Assembly (NCBI GenBank): GCA_035295985.1
Contig: DATHBT010000350.1
Span: 1-20,129 of the forward strand
Length of the DNA: 20,129 bases
Direction: 5' to 3'
From: JAIVGV01 sp035295985
Lineage (GTDB): Bacteria > Acidobacteriota > Blastocatellia > Pyrinomonadales > Pyrinomonadaceae
Under the pieces are notes generated by a model, which was given only the letters and a program-made list of their open reading frames with translations, had not been told where the DNA came from and did not search any database. Made by a program: the position numbers and the translations under genes. Every line of letters starts with the position of its first letter. The first letter of the stretch is position 1. Positions 8,847 through 14,441 of this stretch are shown here, piece by piece.

Positions 8847-8877
8847 GAGGCCGCCCGGAAGCAGACCGGGCGGCCTC
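8847..8877 (+). terminator. Terminator hairpin of the BON-LysM gene
   Basis: GAGGCCGCCCGG (8847-8858) pairs perfectly with CCGGGCGGCCTC (8866-8877) around a 7-nt loop, 30 bp after the stop codon. The tail AATGTTTG is poor in T, but the 12-bp GC stem is strong. Confidence 0.75.
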
Positions 8878-8991
8878 AATGTTTGCAGGCGGGGTTCGTC
8901 ATCGACCATCCGGGGCGTGGGGGACGAGAATAGGAGCCGCCCGCTAACCTCATCTTACTGCGCCATTCTCACACCGTTTCCGACAAGTCTA

Positions 8992-9021
8992 TTGACAGCG
9001 GGTCGCGCCGCTGCATAGACT
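8992..9021 (+). promoter_or_regulatory. Sigma-70-type promoter of the sigma-54 activator gene
   Basis: TTGACA (8992-8997) and TAGACT (9016-9021) are 18 bp apart, in the 364-bp gap between the BON-LysM and activator genes. The start codon is about 160 bp downstream. Apart from this and the upstream terminator I see nothing in the gap. Confidence 0.6.
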
Positions 9022-9180
9022 GTTTTTAGTTCGAGTCGAAGCCGCCCCGCGTGATCTTCGGCAAGTCGAGCCGCCCCAAGACACTCACTCGCCCCGGTTC
9101 TCACCGACTTAAGTTCGGCCGCGCTGCTCTCCCGCGCGCAAGAAGTCTGATCGCACGTCCGCCCGTGCACGAGGCGCGGC

Positions 9181-10740
9181 GTGCCGTCGGCCAGTAATCT
9201 TCCGTCTTCAACCAAAGGGTCTCCAAGGGTGTCTTCCGGCGGGTTCCAACTGCCCCTGTCTTCGATGGTGGGCGCGCTATGCAGGGCGGCGCAGGGCGGC
9301 CCTGACCTGCTCTATGACGTGGTGCTGAAGGTCGCGCTGATGATCGACGCGACCGCTCAGACCTACGGCCTCGCCACCTTCGCCCAGCAGCGTGACGGCG
9401 GGCCGCGCCTCAGGTGGGTCGAGGGACTGGAAGAGACGGAGATCGCCGAGGCCGAGAAGCGCGTCGCCGAAGTGCTAGCGGACGAGTCGCTGCCCCCGCG
9501 GATCGCTGAGGGTGATCGGGCGATCTGTCTGATGCTCGCCGCGCCGACGCCGCGCCGCGAGGGCGTGGCGATCTACGGCCGCTGCGTCCGACCGCTGACC
9601 GGCGCGCAGGCGAGGGAGCTAAAGATTCTTGCCGACGTAGCGCGGCTCGCGCACGCGCACGCGGCGTTGCGCGAAGAGGCGCGGCAGCCGCTCGCCGCCG
9701 AAAGTCTCGCGCACGCTCCGGCCGTCTCGTCCGCGACGCTGCCGGGGATGGTCTTCGTCAGCCGGCGCATGTCGGAGCTGGCCCGCGCCGTCGGGCGCGT
9801 GAAGGACTCCGAGTCAACCGTGCTCATCACGGGCGAGTCGGGGACGGGGAAGGAGCTGGTCGCGCGCGCCATCCACCGCCTGGGCCGCCGCGCGAGCGCG
9901 CCGTTCATCCCGTTCAACTGCACGGCCGCGCCGGCCGACCTCATCGAAAGCCTCCTCTTCGGCCACCGCAAGGGTGCGTTCACCGGCGCGCACGCCGATC
10001 ACGAAGGACTCGTGCGCGCGGCCGAAGGCGGCACGCTCTTCCTCGACGAGATCGGCGATCTCCCGCTCCACCTCCAGCCGAAACTTTTGCGCTTCCTGCA
10101 GGAAGGCGAAGTCCACACGCTCGGCGAGAAGACGCCGCGCAAGGTGAACGTCCGCGTCGTCGCCGCCACGCACAAGGAGCTGGGCCGCGAGGCGCGCGAG
10201 GGCCGTTTTCGGGAAGACCTCTACTACCGCGTCGCCGCGCTCACGCTCGAAGTGCCCGCCCTTCGCGAGCGGCCCGACGACATAACCGCACTCATCAGCC
10301 ACTACCTGACCCACTTCGCGCGCCGCAACGACCGCGCCGTCGCCGGTATCACGGCCGAGGCCATACAGGTCTTGCAGCATTACGCGTGGCCCGGCAACGT
10401 CCGCGAGCTGGCCGCCGAGATCGAGCGGCTCGTCCTCTACGCCGACGAGGGCCAGACCATCTGCGCCGCCGACATCAGCCCGCGCATCAGCCCGACGCCC
10501 TCGCGCGCTTCGACCGAACTCGGCCAAAGCCCTGCGCCGCTCGAAAACATGCTCGACGACTTCGAGCGCCGCCTCATCACCGAGGCCCTGCGCCTGCACG
10601 ACTACAACGTCGCCCGCGCCGCCACCGCCCTCGGCCTCGGCTCGCGCCAGACGCTCTACAAGAAACTCAAGCGCCTCGCCATCAACGTCGGCGACTTCCT
10701 GCAGGACGACAACCAGCAGGGGTTGCAAGTGAGATCATAA
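9181..10740 (+). CDS. Sigma-54-dependent transcriptional activator (GAF-like, AAA+, Fis-type HTH)
   Basis: The 519-residue protein is a bacterial enhancer-binding protein. Residues about 30-165 resemble a GAF-type sensory domain with no receiver motif, so it is probably not a classical phosphorylated response regulator. The AAA+ domain (about 188-420) has Walker A GESGTGKE (218-225), an intact GAFTGA loop (265-270) that contacts sigma-54, Walker B GTLFLDEIGD (284-293), arginine region GRFREDLYYR (341-350) and WPGNVREL (403-410). A Fis-type helix-turn-helix lies at about 473-502 (ARAATALGLGSRQTLYKKL). All parts needed for ATP-driven open-complex formation are present. GTG at 9181 is used because GAGG lies about 8 nt upstream; ATG at 9265 (residue 29) is an alternative. 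Sigma-54-type sites at 8244 and 11743 are candidate targets. Confidence 0.93.
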   Translation: MPSASNLPSSTKGSPRVSSGGFQLPLSSMVGALCRAAQGGPDLLYDVVLKVALMIDATAQTYGLATFAQQRDGGPRLRWVEGLEETEIAEAEKRVAEVLADESLPPRIAEGDRAICLMLAAPTPRREGVAIYGRCVRPLTGAQARELKILADVARLAHAHAALREEARQPLAAESLAHAPAVSSATLPGMVFVSRRMSELARAVGRVKDSESTVLITGESGTGKELVARAIHRLGRRASAPFIPFNCTAAPADLIESLLFGHRKGAFTGAHADHEGLVRAAEGGTLFLDEIGDLPLHLQPKLLRFLQEGEVHTLGEKTPRKVNVRVVAATHKELGREAREGRFREDLYYRVAALTLEVPALRERPDDITALISHYLTHFARRNDRAVAGITAEAIQVLQHYAWPGNVRELAAEIERLVLYADEGQTICAADISPRISPTPSRASTELGQSPAPLENMLDDFERRLITEALRLHDYNVARAATALGLGSRQTLYKKLKRLAINVGDFLQDDNQQGLQVRS

Positions 10741-10743
10741 AAA

Positions 10744-10858
10744 CGTCCGTCGTCCGTGGTCAGTCGTCCGTTGTCCGTGTTACCCGTGCTGCGCGTGCAA
10801 CCGGACGGCCCAAGTCGCGGCAGACGAACAACGGACAACCGACCACGGACGACTGACC
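10744..10858. repeat. Family B heptad-armed inverted repeat element, copy 1
   Basis: The left arm (10744-10779) is made of 7-nt units GTCCGTC, GTCCGTG, GTCAGTC, GTCCGTT, GTCCGTG. The right arm (10828-10858) is the reverse orientation (CAACGGACAACCGACCACGG and on). The interior shares CAACCGRACGG and CGCGGCRGA with the copy at 14303-14429, so these are copies of one element. It starts 3 bp after the activator's stop codon and ends 42 bp before the protease start codon; degenerate GACCGCGGACGACC units continue in that gap. Confidence 0.88.
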
Positions 10859-10900
10859 GCCCTAATCGACGACCGCGGACGACCCGCCCCGGACAGACTC

Positions 10901-11395
10901 ATGCTCCTCCAAGCCTCGCTCTCACTTATCGCCGCGATGTTAATTCACGAGCTGGGACACCTGCTCGCGGCGCGCGCGTGCCGCGTGCCCGCGACGGAGC
11001 TGGGGCTTGGGTGGGGGCCGCGCGTGTGGGGTTTTGGGGCGGGCGAGGTTGAGTTCAAGCTGCACGCGCTGCCCGTGGGTGCTTACGTGCGCCTCGACGT
11101 GCGCTTGTTGCAGGAGCGCCCGCTCAGCCAGCAAGTTTTGGTGCTGCTCGCGGGCATTGTCGTCAACCTGTGTGCCGCGGCCGCGTGTCCGGGGACGGTC
11201 TTCGGCGCGATGAACCTGCTGCTCGCGGCGACGAATCTGCTGCCGTTCTATCAGCAGGACGGCTGGAAGTGCGGCATCGTCATGCTGCGCGCCCTCTCGC
11301 CGAAACGTCGCAGCGCGCTCGTCGAGTGGACTTTCACCGTCGCGGGTGCGTGCGCGAGTGTGGCGCTCATCGCCGCGCAGTTGATTCGACGCTAG
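10901..11395 (+). CDS. Minimal site-2 protease (M50 family) membrane metalloprotease
   Basis: The 164-residue protein is hydrophobic, with HELGH at 16-20 (zinc-binding HExxH within the first membrane segment) and NLLPFYQQDG at 112-121, whose Asp120 matches the third zinc ligand in the NxxPxxxxDG motif. Membrane segments lie at about 4-26, 78-98 and 100-117, with one at the C-terminus. There is no PDZ domain, and the protein is shorter than most M50 proteases (about 200-450 residues). Such enzymes cut membrane-anchored regulators or signal peptide remnants; the substrate is unknown. No clear Shine-Dalgarno sequence precedes the ATG; ATG at 10937 would leave only three residues before HELGH and is less likely. 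It follows the sigma-54 activator gene in the same direction, separated by the family B repeat, and has a strong terminator. Confidence 0.8.
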   Translation: MLLQASLSLIAAMLIHELGHLLAARACRVPATELGLGWGPRVWGFGAGEVEFKLHALPVGAYVRLDVRLLQERPLSQQVLVLLAGIVVNLCAAAACPGTVFGAMNLLLAATNLLPFYQQDGWKCGIVMLRALSPKRRSALVEWTFTVAGACASVALIAAQLIRR

Positions 11396-11459
11396 TTGAT
11401 CGCTTGGCGATTGTCCGGTCTAACAACGGCTGATCATTCGGCCCGCCGTTCTGAGAACG

Positions 11460-11495
11460 AAGCTCGTGCCCCGAGGCGCGGGCTTTTCGCTTTTA
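11460..11495 (+). terminator. Intrinsic terminator of the site-2 protease gene
   Basis: AAGCTCGTGCC (11460-11470) pairs with GGCGCGGGCTT (11475-11485), an 11-bp stem with two G-T wobbles and a CCGA tetraloop, followed by TTCGCTTTT. It lies 64 bp after the stop codon and separates the protease gene from the Tad locus. Confidence 0.85.
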
Positions 11496-11586
11496 GGCAA
11501 ACACTTCCGAGGGACGGCGCGGCCGGTGAACGGCGGTTGCCGCCGGTTGAAAGCTGTCGTCGTCCCTGTCAACCGCAGGCGACAGG
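11489..11586 (+). other. Potentially structured non-coding segment between protease and Tad locus
   Basis: The 447-bp gap 11396-11842 has no convincing gene. After the terminator several nested pairings are visible: GCTTT (11490-11494) with AAAGC; GGGACG (11511-11516) with CGTCCC (11561-11566); CGGCGG-TTG-CCGCCG (11531-11545); and CCTGTC (11565-11570) with GACAGG (11581-11586). GGCAAAC and GGTTGCC recall c-di-GMP-I riboswitch landmarks, but other parts are missing. It may be a structured RNA or simply GC-rich repeats. Confidence 0.25.
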
Positions 11587-11659
11587 CGTTTAAGTCTTTG
11601 CCCGCGCGTTCGTTAACGGCCGGCGGTCGCGTTTAGCCGCTCGTCGTGGAGCATGATGT

Positions 11660-11679
11660 TTGTCAACCCACGTTGACAA
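11660..11679. promoter_or_regulatory. Operator- or enhancer-like palindrome upstream of the Tad locus
   Basis: TTGTCAAC and GTTGACAA are perfect inverted 8-mers with a 4-bp spacer. The centre is about 99 bp upstream of the start point predicted from the sigma-54-like site at 11743, a usual distance for an activator binding site. Which protein binds is not known. Confidence 0.5.
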
Positions 11680-11742
11680 CGTCGATCCGAAGTTCAGGGC
11701 GCGGGCCGGCGTTTTGTTGGCTTTCCTTGTGAGTGCGGGTTG

Positions 11743-11757
11743 TGGCACGGGCCTTGT
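11743..11757 (+). promoter_or_regulatory. Sigma-54-like promoter upstream of the Tad pilus locus
   Basis: TGGCACGGGCCTTGT matches the full -24 box TGGCACG. The -12 box is TTGT instead of TTGC, with the GG-to-GT spacing of 10 nt kept. The start point would be near 11769, 74 nt before the small membrane-protein gene and 450 nt before the first pilin. The change in the usually invariant GC lowers confidence. Confidence 0.4.
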
Positions 11758-11842
11758 CATGCGTTATGGCGTCCGCGCGTGGGTGGCCGGGTCGGTGGTG
11801 GCAGCCGCTAGTGGCCGGCGCGTCGCGGGCGAGAGGGAACTG

Positions 11843-12127
11843 ATGAAAGACCTGCTCAACAGAATCCTGACAGCCGCGGCGGGCGCGATGCTCGCCGTCA
11901 CGTTCGCCGCAGTCGCACTCGCCGCGGGGCGAGGCGCGCTGGGCGAGGCCGGCGGGGGTTCTGTTGACGCGCCGCTGCTCGCAATTGTCGCGGGCGTGCT
12001 GGCGGCGGGCGTCGCGCGGGGCATCCGCACGGCGCGCGTCGCGGCGGGCGGCGGGACGGCGTCGCGGCGCGTGCTCGTCACGCGCTGCCGCAAAGTCGGG
12101 TCTCTGGTCAGGCACCCCGGCTTGTGA
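11843..12127 (+). CDS. Small membrane protein of unknown function, first gene of the Tad locus
   Basis: I do not recognise a family. The frame is open from 11660, but ATG at 11843 (MKDLLNRILTAAAG) is the best start because GAGAGGGAA lies just upstream. The 94-residue product has two likely membrane segments (about 9-29 and 44-60) and a basic C-terminal tail with RRVLVTRCRKVGSLVR. The codon pattern is GC-rich and the residues simple (Ala, Gly, Val), so chance coding cannot be ruled out. It lies between the sigma-54-like promoter and the pilin genes, 91 bp before flp1, and may serve the pilus or just be part of the leader. Confidence 0.45.
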   Translation: MKDLLNRILTAAAGAMLAVTFAAVALAAGRGALGEAGGGSVDAPLLAIVAGVLAAGVARGIRTARVAAGGGTASRRVLVTRCRKVGSLVRHPGL

Positions 12128-12139
12128 CGATGCCCGTCG

Positions 12140-12166
12140 GCGCGCGCCGGGACAGCCGGCGCGCGC
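12140..12166 (+). repeat. Perfect GC hairpin in the leader of the pilin genes
   Basis: GCGCGCGCCGG (12140-12150) pairs with CCGGCGCGCGC (12156-12166) around GACAG. There is no T run after it. It lies 53 nt before the flp1 start codon, so it could stabilise the 5' end of the pilin message, mark a processing site, or end the upstream transcript. Confidence 0.6.
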
Positions 12167-12218
12167 ACGGTGCGGCGAACCTAAACCCCAACTTCAAAAC
12201 TTAAGGAGCACGACGAAA

Positions 12219-12383
12219 ATGATCAAGAAATTCCTCCGCGACGAGACCGGCCTGGAACTCTCCGAGTACGCGGTCGCCGCGGCCCTCGTGGCGCTGGCCG
12301 TCATCACCGCCTTCAGCACGCTCGGCAAGAACATCAGCACCAAGATCACCGACCTCGGCGGCAAGATCGCGACCACCCCGTAA
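12219..12383 (+). CDS. flp: Flp-type prepilin 1 (class IVb major pilin)
   Basis: This 54-residue protein has the Flp prepilin plan: a short basic leader MIKKFLRDETG, cleavage expected after Gly11, then LELSEYAV. That gives the family's G-X4-E-Y motif, with the Glu-Tyr pair, and a hydrophobic helix to about residue 35. The leader is cut by the prepilin peptidase encoded downstream, and the mature subunits form the Tad adhesion pilus on the cell surface. TTAAGGAG at 12201-12208 lies about 10 nt before the ATG. The longer open frame from 11964 is not coding. A second copy follows 36 bp later. Confidence 0.93.
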   Translation: MIKKFLRDETGLELSEYAVAAALVALAVITAFSTLGKNISTKITDLGGKIATTP

Positions 12384-12419
12384 CGCGGGCGAGACCGAAC
12401 CACAGGAGGAGCAGGCGAG

Positions 12420-12584
12420 ATGTTGAAGAGATTCTGGCAGGACGAGACGGGGCTTGAGCTGTCGGAGTACGCGGTCGCCGCGGCTCTGGTCGCTCTCGCG
12501 GTCATCACCGCCTTCACGACGCTCGGCAAGAACATCGAGACGAAGATCACCGATCTCGGTACGAAGATCAGCACGACTCCCTGA
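12420..12584 (+). CDS. flp: Flp-type prepilin 2 (paralogue of prepilin 1)
   Basis: The 54-residue product (MLKRFWQDETGLELSEYAV and on, ending TKISTTP) is identical to prepilin 1 at 46 of 54 positions, without gaps. Cleavage site G11 and the G-X4-E-Y motif are kept. The genes differ at many synonymous positions while the region from Asp8 through the hydrophobic helix is unchanged, so the duplication is not fresh and both copies seem to be under purifying selection. GGAGGAG lies 9 nt before the ATG. A large terminator-like hairpin follows, which would let the two pilins be made in excess of the assembly proteins. Whether both enter one fibre is unknown. Confidence 0.93.
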   Translation: MLKRFWQDETGLELSEYAVAAALVALAVITAFTTLGKNIETKITDLGTKISTTP

Positions 12585-12599
12585 CCCGACGGCAGGGTA

Positions 12600-12664
12600 G
12601 GGGGCGCGGCGCTACCGCGCGCACCGCACACGCGAGCGGCGGCGTCCGCGCCCCCGAAACTTTT
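12600..12664 (+). terminator. Terminator-like hairpin after the two pilin genes
   Basis: GGGGGCGCGG (12600-12609) pairs perfectly with CCGCGCCCCC (12646-12655) across a 36-nt loop that can fold further, followed by GAAACTTTT. It lies 15 bp after the second pilin stop codon. The large loop and short T run suggest partial termination. Confidence 0.55.
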
Positions 12665-12695
12665 CCCCCGCGAACTTGAGAAGGGAAGCGTTCAC

Positions 12696-12730
12696 CGCAG
12701 AGACGCCAAGGGCGCAGAGTTCACGCAGAG
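12696..12730. repeat. Three irregularly spaced CGCAGAG direct repeats
   Basis: CGCAGAG occurs at 12696-12702, 12713-12719 and 12724-12730, within TTCACCGCAGAGACGCC and TTCACGCAGAG. TTCACNGCAGAG-like strings are a recurring intergenic repeat type in environmental bacteria. It stands between the pilin terminator and the family A arm before cpaA. Confidence 0.5.
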
Positions 12731-12774
12731 AAGACCCGCCCAAATAAGAGTCAGGACTTTCAACCCCGGTGTTT

Positions 12775-12805
12775 GCTGATAGCTAACAGCTAATCGCTAA
12801 CAGCT
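12775..12805. repeat. Family A heptad repeat, single arm
   Basis: GCTGATAGC is followed by the 7-nt units TAACAGC, TAATCGC and TAACAGC, then T: the same units in the same orientation as the right arms of the full elements. No opposite arm is visible, so this is a solo or decayed copy. It ends 6 nt before the cpaA start codon. Confidence 0.85.
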
Positions 12806-12811
12806 ACTTAA

Positions 12812-13339
12812 ATGTTCGACACTCTGACCATAGTCAACTACGCGCTGCTGGTGCCGCTCGCGGCGCTCATCACCTACTACGACGCGCGCTACCGTCGCAT
12901 CCCGAACGCCTTCGTGCTGGCGACGCTCGTCGCCGGCCTGAGCGTCAACGCGGCCTTCGGCGGCTGGGCGGGTCTGGCGGAGAGCGCGGCCGGCTGCCTG
13001 GCGGCCTTCTGCCTGATGCTGCTCCTGCACGTCTTCGGCGCGATGGGCGCGGGCGACGTGAAGTTATTTGCGGCCATCGGCTCGGTCGTCGGCTCGTCGC
13101 TCGTCGTGCCGACTTTCCTCGTCGTCTTGCTCACGGGCGGCGTGCTCGCCGTCGTGGCGATGATCCGCGCGGGCGCGGTGCGCGAAACGCTGTGGCGCGT
13201 CGTGCAAATCCTCGTCGGGCTGCTGCCCGGCTGGGAGATGCCGCGCTTCGCCGTGCCGGCCGAGCGCGCGAAGACGATCCCTTACGGCGTGGCGATCACT
13301 TTCGGCAGCCTGATCTCGCTCGCGATCTTCCGCGCGTGA
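12812..13339 (+). CDS. cpaA: TadV/CpaA prepilin peptidase (A24 family)
   Basis: The 175-residue polytopic membrane protein carries the two catalytic aspartates of this aspartic protease family: Asp24 in YYDARYRRIPN and Asp82 in GAMGAGDVKL (the GxGD motif). About five to six membrane segments are visible. It lacks the N-terminal methylase domain of PilD, as is usual for TadV/CpaA. It removes the leader peptides of the Flp prepilins and of the TadE/TadF-like pseudopilins at the cytoplasmic face of the inner membrane. The ATG has no Shine-Dalgarno sequence; instead GCTAACAGCT of a family A repeat arm ends 6 nt before it. The next gene, cpaB, follows after 45 bp. Confidence 0.93.
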   Translation: MFDTLTIVNYALLVPLAALITYYDARYRRIPNAFVLATLVAGLSVNAAFGGWAGLAESAAGCLAAFCLMLLLHVFGAMGAGDVKLFAAIGSVVGSSLVVPTFLVVLLTGGVLAVVAMIRAGAVRETLWRVVQILVGLLPGWEMPRFAVPAERAKTIPYGVAITFGSLISLAIFRA

Positions 13340-13384
13340 AGTGCGCTGTCTTTCCCTGAAACCCTCGGACGGGAGTTTGAAGCC

Positions 13385-14302
13385 ATGAGGAATAAACGTC
13401 TTGTGTTCGTGATGGGCGGCGCGGTCGTGTTCGGCCTCGTCGCGGCCGTGTCCGTGAGCCGGTATCTTTCGAGCGCGCAGGCCTACACGAAGAATTTGAA
13501 CAGCGTCGTCGTGGCGAAGGTCGCCGTTCAGCCGGGCGAGAAGCTGATCGCGGAGCAGCTCGAAGTCGTGCAGTTCCCCCGCACGGCCGCGCCCGACGGC
13601 GTGTTCGAGTCGGCCGACAAGCTGGTGGGCCGCGTGGCGGTCGTCGCCGTCGCGGCGCGCGAGCCGATCACGGAGTTCAAGCTCGCGGCCGAAGGCTCGG
13701 CGGGCGGACTCTCCGCGATGATCCCGGAAGGCTACCGCGCGATGACCGTCAAGGTTGACGACGTGGTCGGCGTCTCCGGCTTCGTGATGCCGGGCGCGCT
13801 CGTGGACGTGGTCGTCGTCATCAACCCGGCCGACAGCGGCGGCTACCAGAACCCGATCTCGAAGATCGTGTTGCAGAACATCAAGGTGCTGGCGAACGGG
13901 CAGAACATCGACAAGCCGAAGTCGGAGCGCGAGGCCGAGCTGGTCAAGGCCGTCACGCTCCAGGTGACGCCCGACCAGGCCGAGAAGCTGGCGCTCGCCT
14001 CGACCGAGGGGAAGCTCCAGCTCGTGATGCGCAACGCCGTCGATCAGGGCGACGAGAAGACGCAGGGCGTTGACAAGCGCCGCCTGCTCGGCGGCGAGGC
14101 GGCGCTGCCCGTCCCCAGCCCCGGCGCGCTCAAGAGCGAGCAGCCCGCCCCGAAGCCCGCGCCGGTCGTGCGCCACGCGCCCGCGCCGCGCCCGCAGCCC
14201 GCCGCCCCCGTGGCCGCGCCCGCGAAGAACGAGCCGCCACCGCCGCGCCAGTCCGTCGAGATGATCGAGGGCGGCAAGCGGCGCAGCGTTGACTTCCCAT
14301 AA
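13385..14302 (+). CDS. cpaB: Flp pilus assembly protein CpaB/RcpC
   Basis: The 305-residue protein has an N-terminal membrane anchor (about 6-27), an SAF domain (about 40-100, VVVAKVAVQPGEKLIAEQLE) and the RcpC/CpaB core with GYRAMTVKVDDVVGVSGFV and PGALVDVVVV (116-145). These are standard for the periplasmic CpaB protein, which works with the secretin CpaC and may guide the pilus through it. The last 65 residues (about 241-290) form an Ala/Pro-rich linker of APKPAP and PAAPVAAPA type, then a short charged end (MIEGGKRRSVDFP). GGGAG lies about 9 nt before the ATG. A family B repeat follows the stop codon directly. Confidence 0.93.
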   Translation: MRNKRLVFVMGGAVVFGLVAAVSVSRYLSSAQAYTKNLNSVVVAKVAVQPGEKLIAEQLEVVQFPRTAAPDGVFESADKLVGRVAVVAVAAREPITEFKLAAEGSAGGLSAMIPEGYRAMTVKVDDVVGVSGFVMPGALVDVVVVINPADSGGYQNPISKIVLQNIKVLANGQNIDKPKSEREAELVKAVTLQVTPDQAEKLALASTEGKLQLVMRNAVDQGDEKTQGVDKRRLLGGEAALPVPSPGALKSEQPAPKPAPVVRHAPAPRPQPAAPVAAPAKNEPPPPRQSVEMIEGGKRRSVDFP

Positions 14303-14429
14303 AAAAGCTGTCCGTTGTCCGTGGTCAGTTGTCAGTTGCCCGTGTCGCTTACGCGGCGCGTTCAACCGAACGGTTCAGGCCGCGGCGGAGAAACAACGGA
14401 CAAAGGACAACTGACCACTGACAGCTTTT
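14303..14429. repeat. Family B heptad-armed inverted repeat element, copy 2
   Basis: The element is bounded by AAAAGCTGTC (14303-14312) and GACAGCTTTT (14420-14429). Left-arm heptads are GCTGTCC, GTTGTCC, GTGGTCA, GTTGTCA, GTTGCCC; the right arm is their inverse (ACAACGGACAAAGGACAACT and on). The interior shares CAACCGAACGG and CCGCGGCGGA with the copy at 10744. It fills the cpaB-cpaC gap, starting directly after the cpaB stop codon. Unlike the family A cases, a normal AAGGAG follows before the next start codon. Confidence 0.9.
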
Positions 14430-14441
14430 AAGGAGTTCGCC

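Noticed and set aside
11489..11555. A firm c-di-GMP-I riboswitch call
   Set aside because: Only scattered landmarks match; the second stem is too short, the A-rich core is changed, and it abuts the preceding terminator. Kept only as a low-interest observation.
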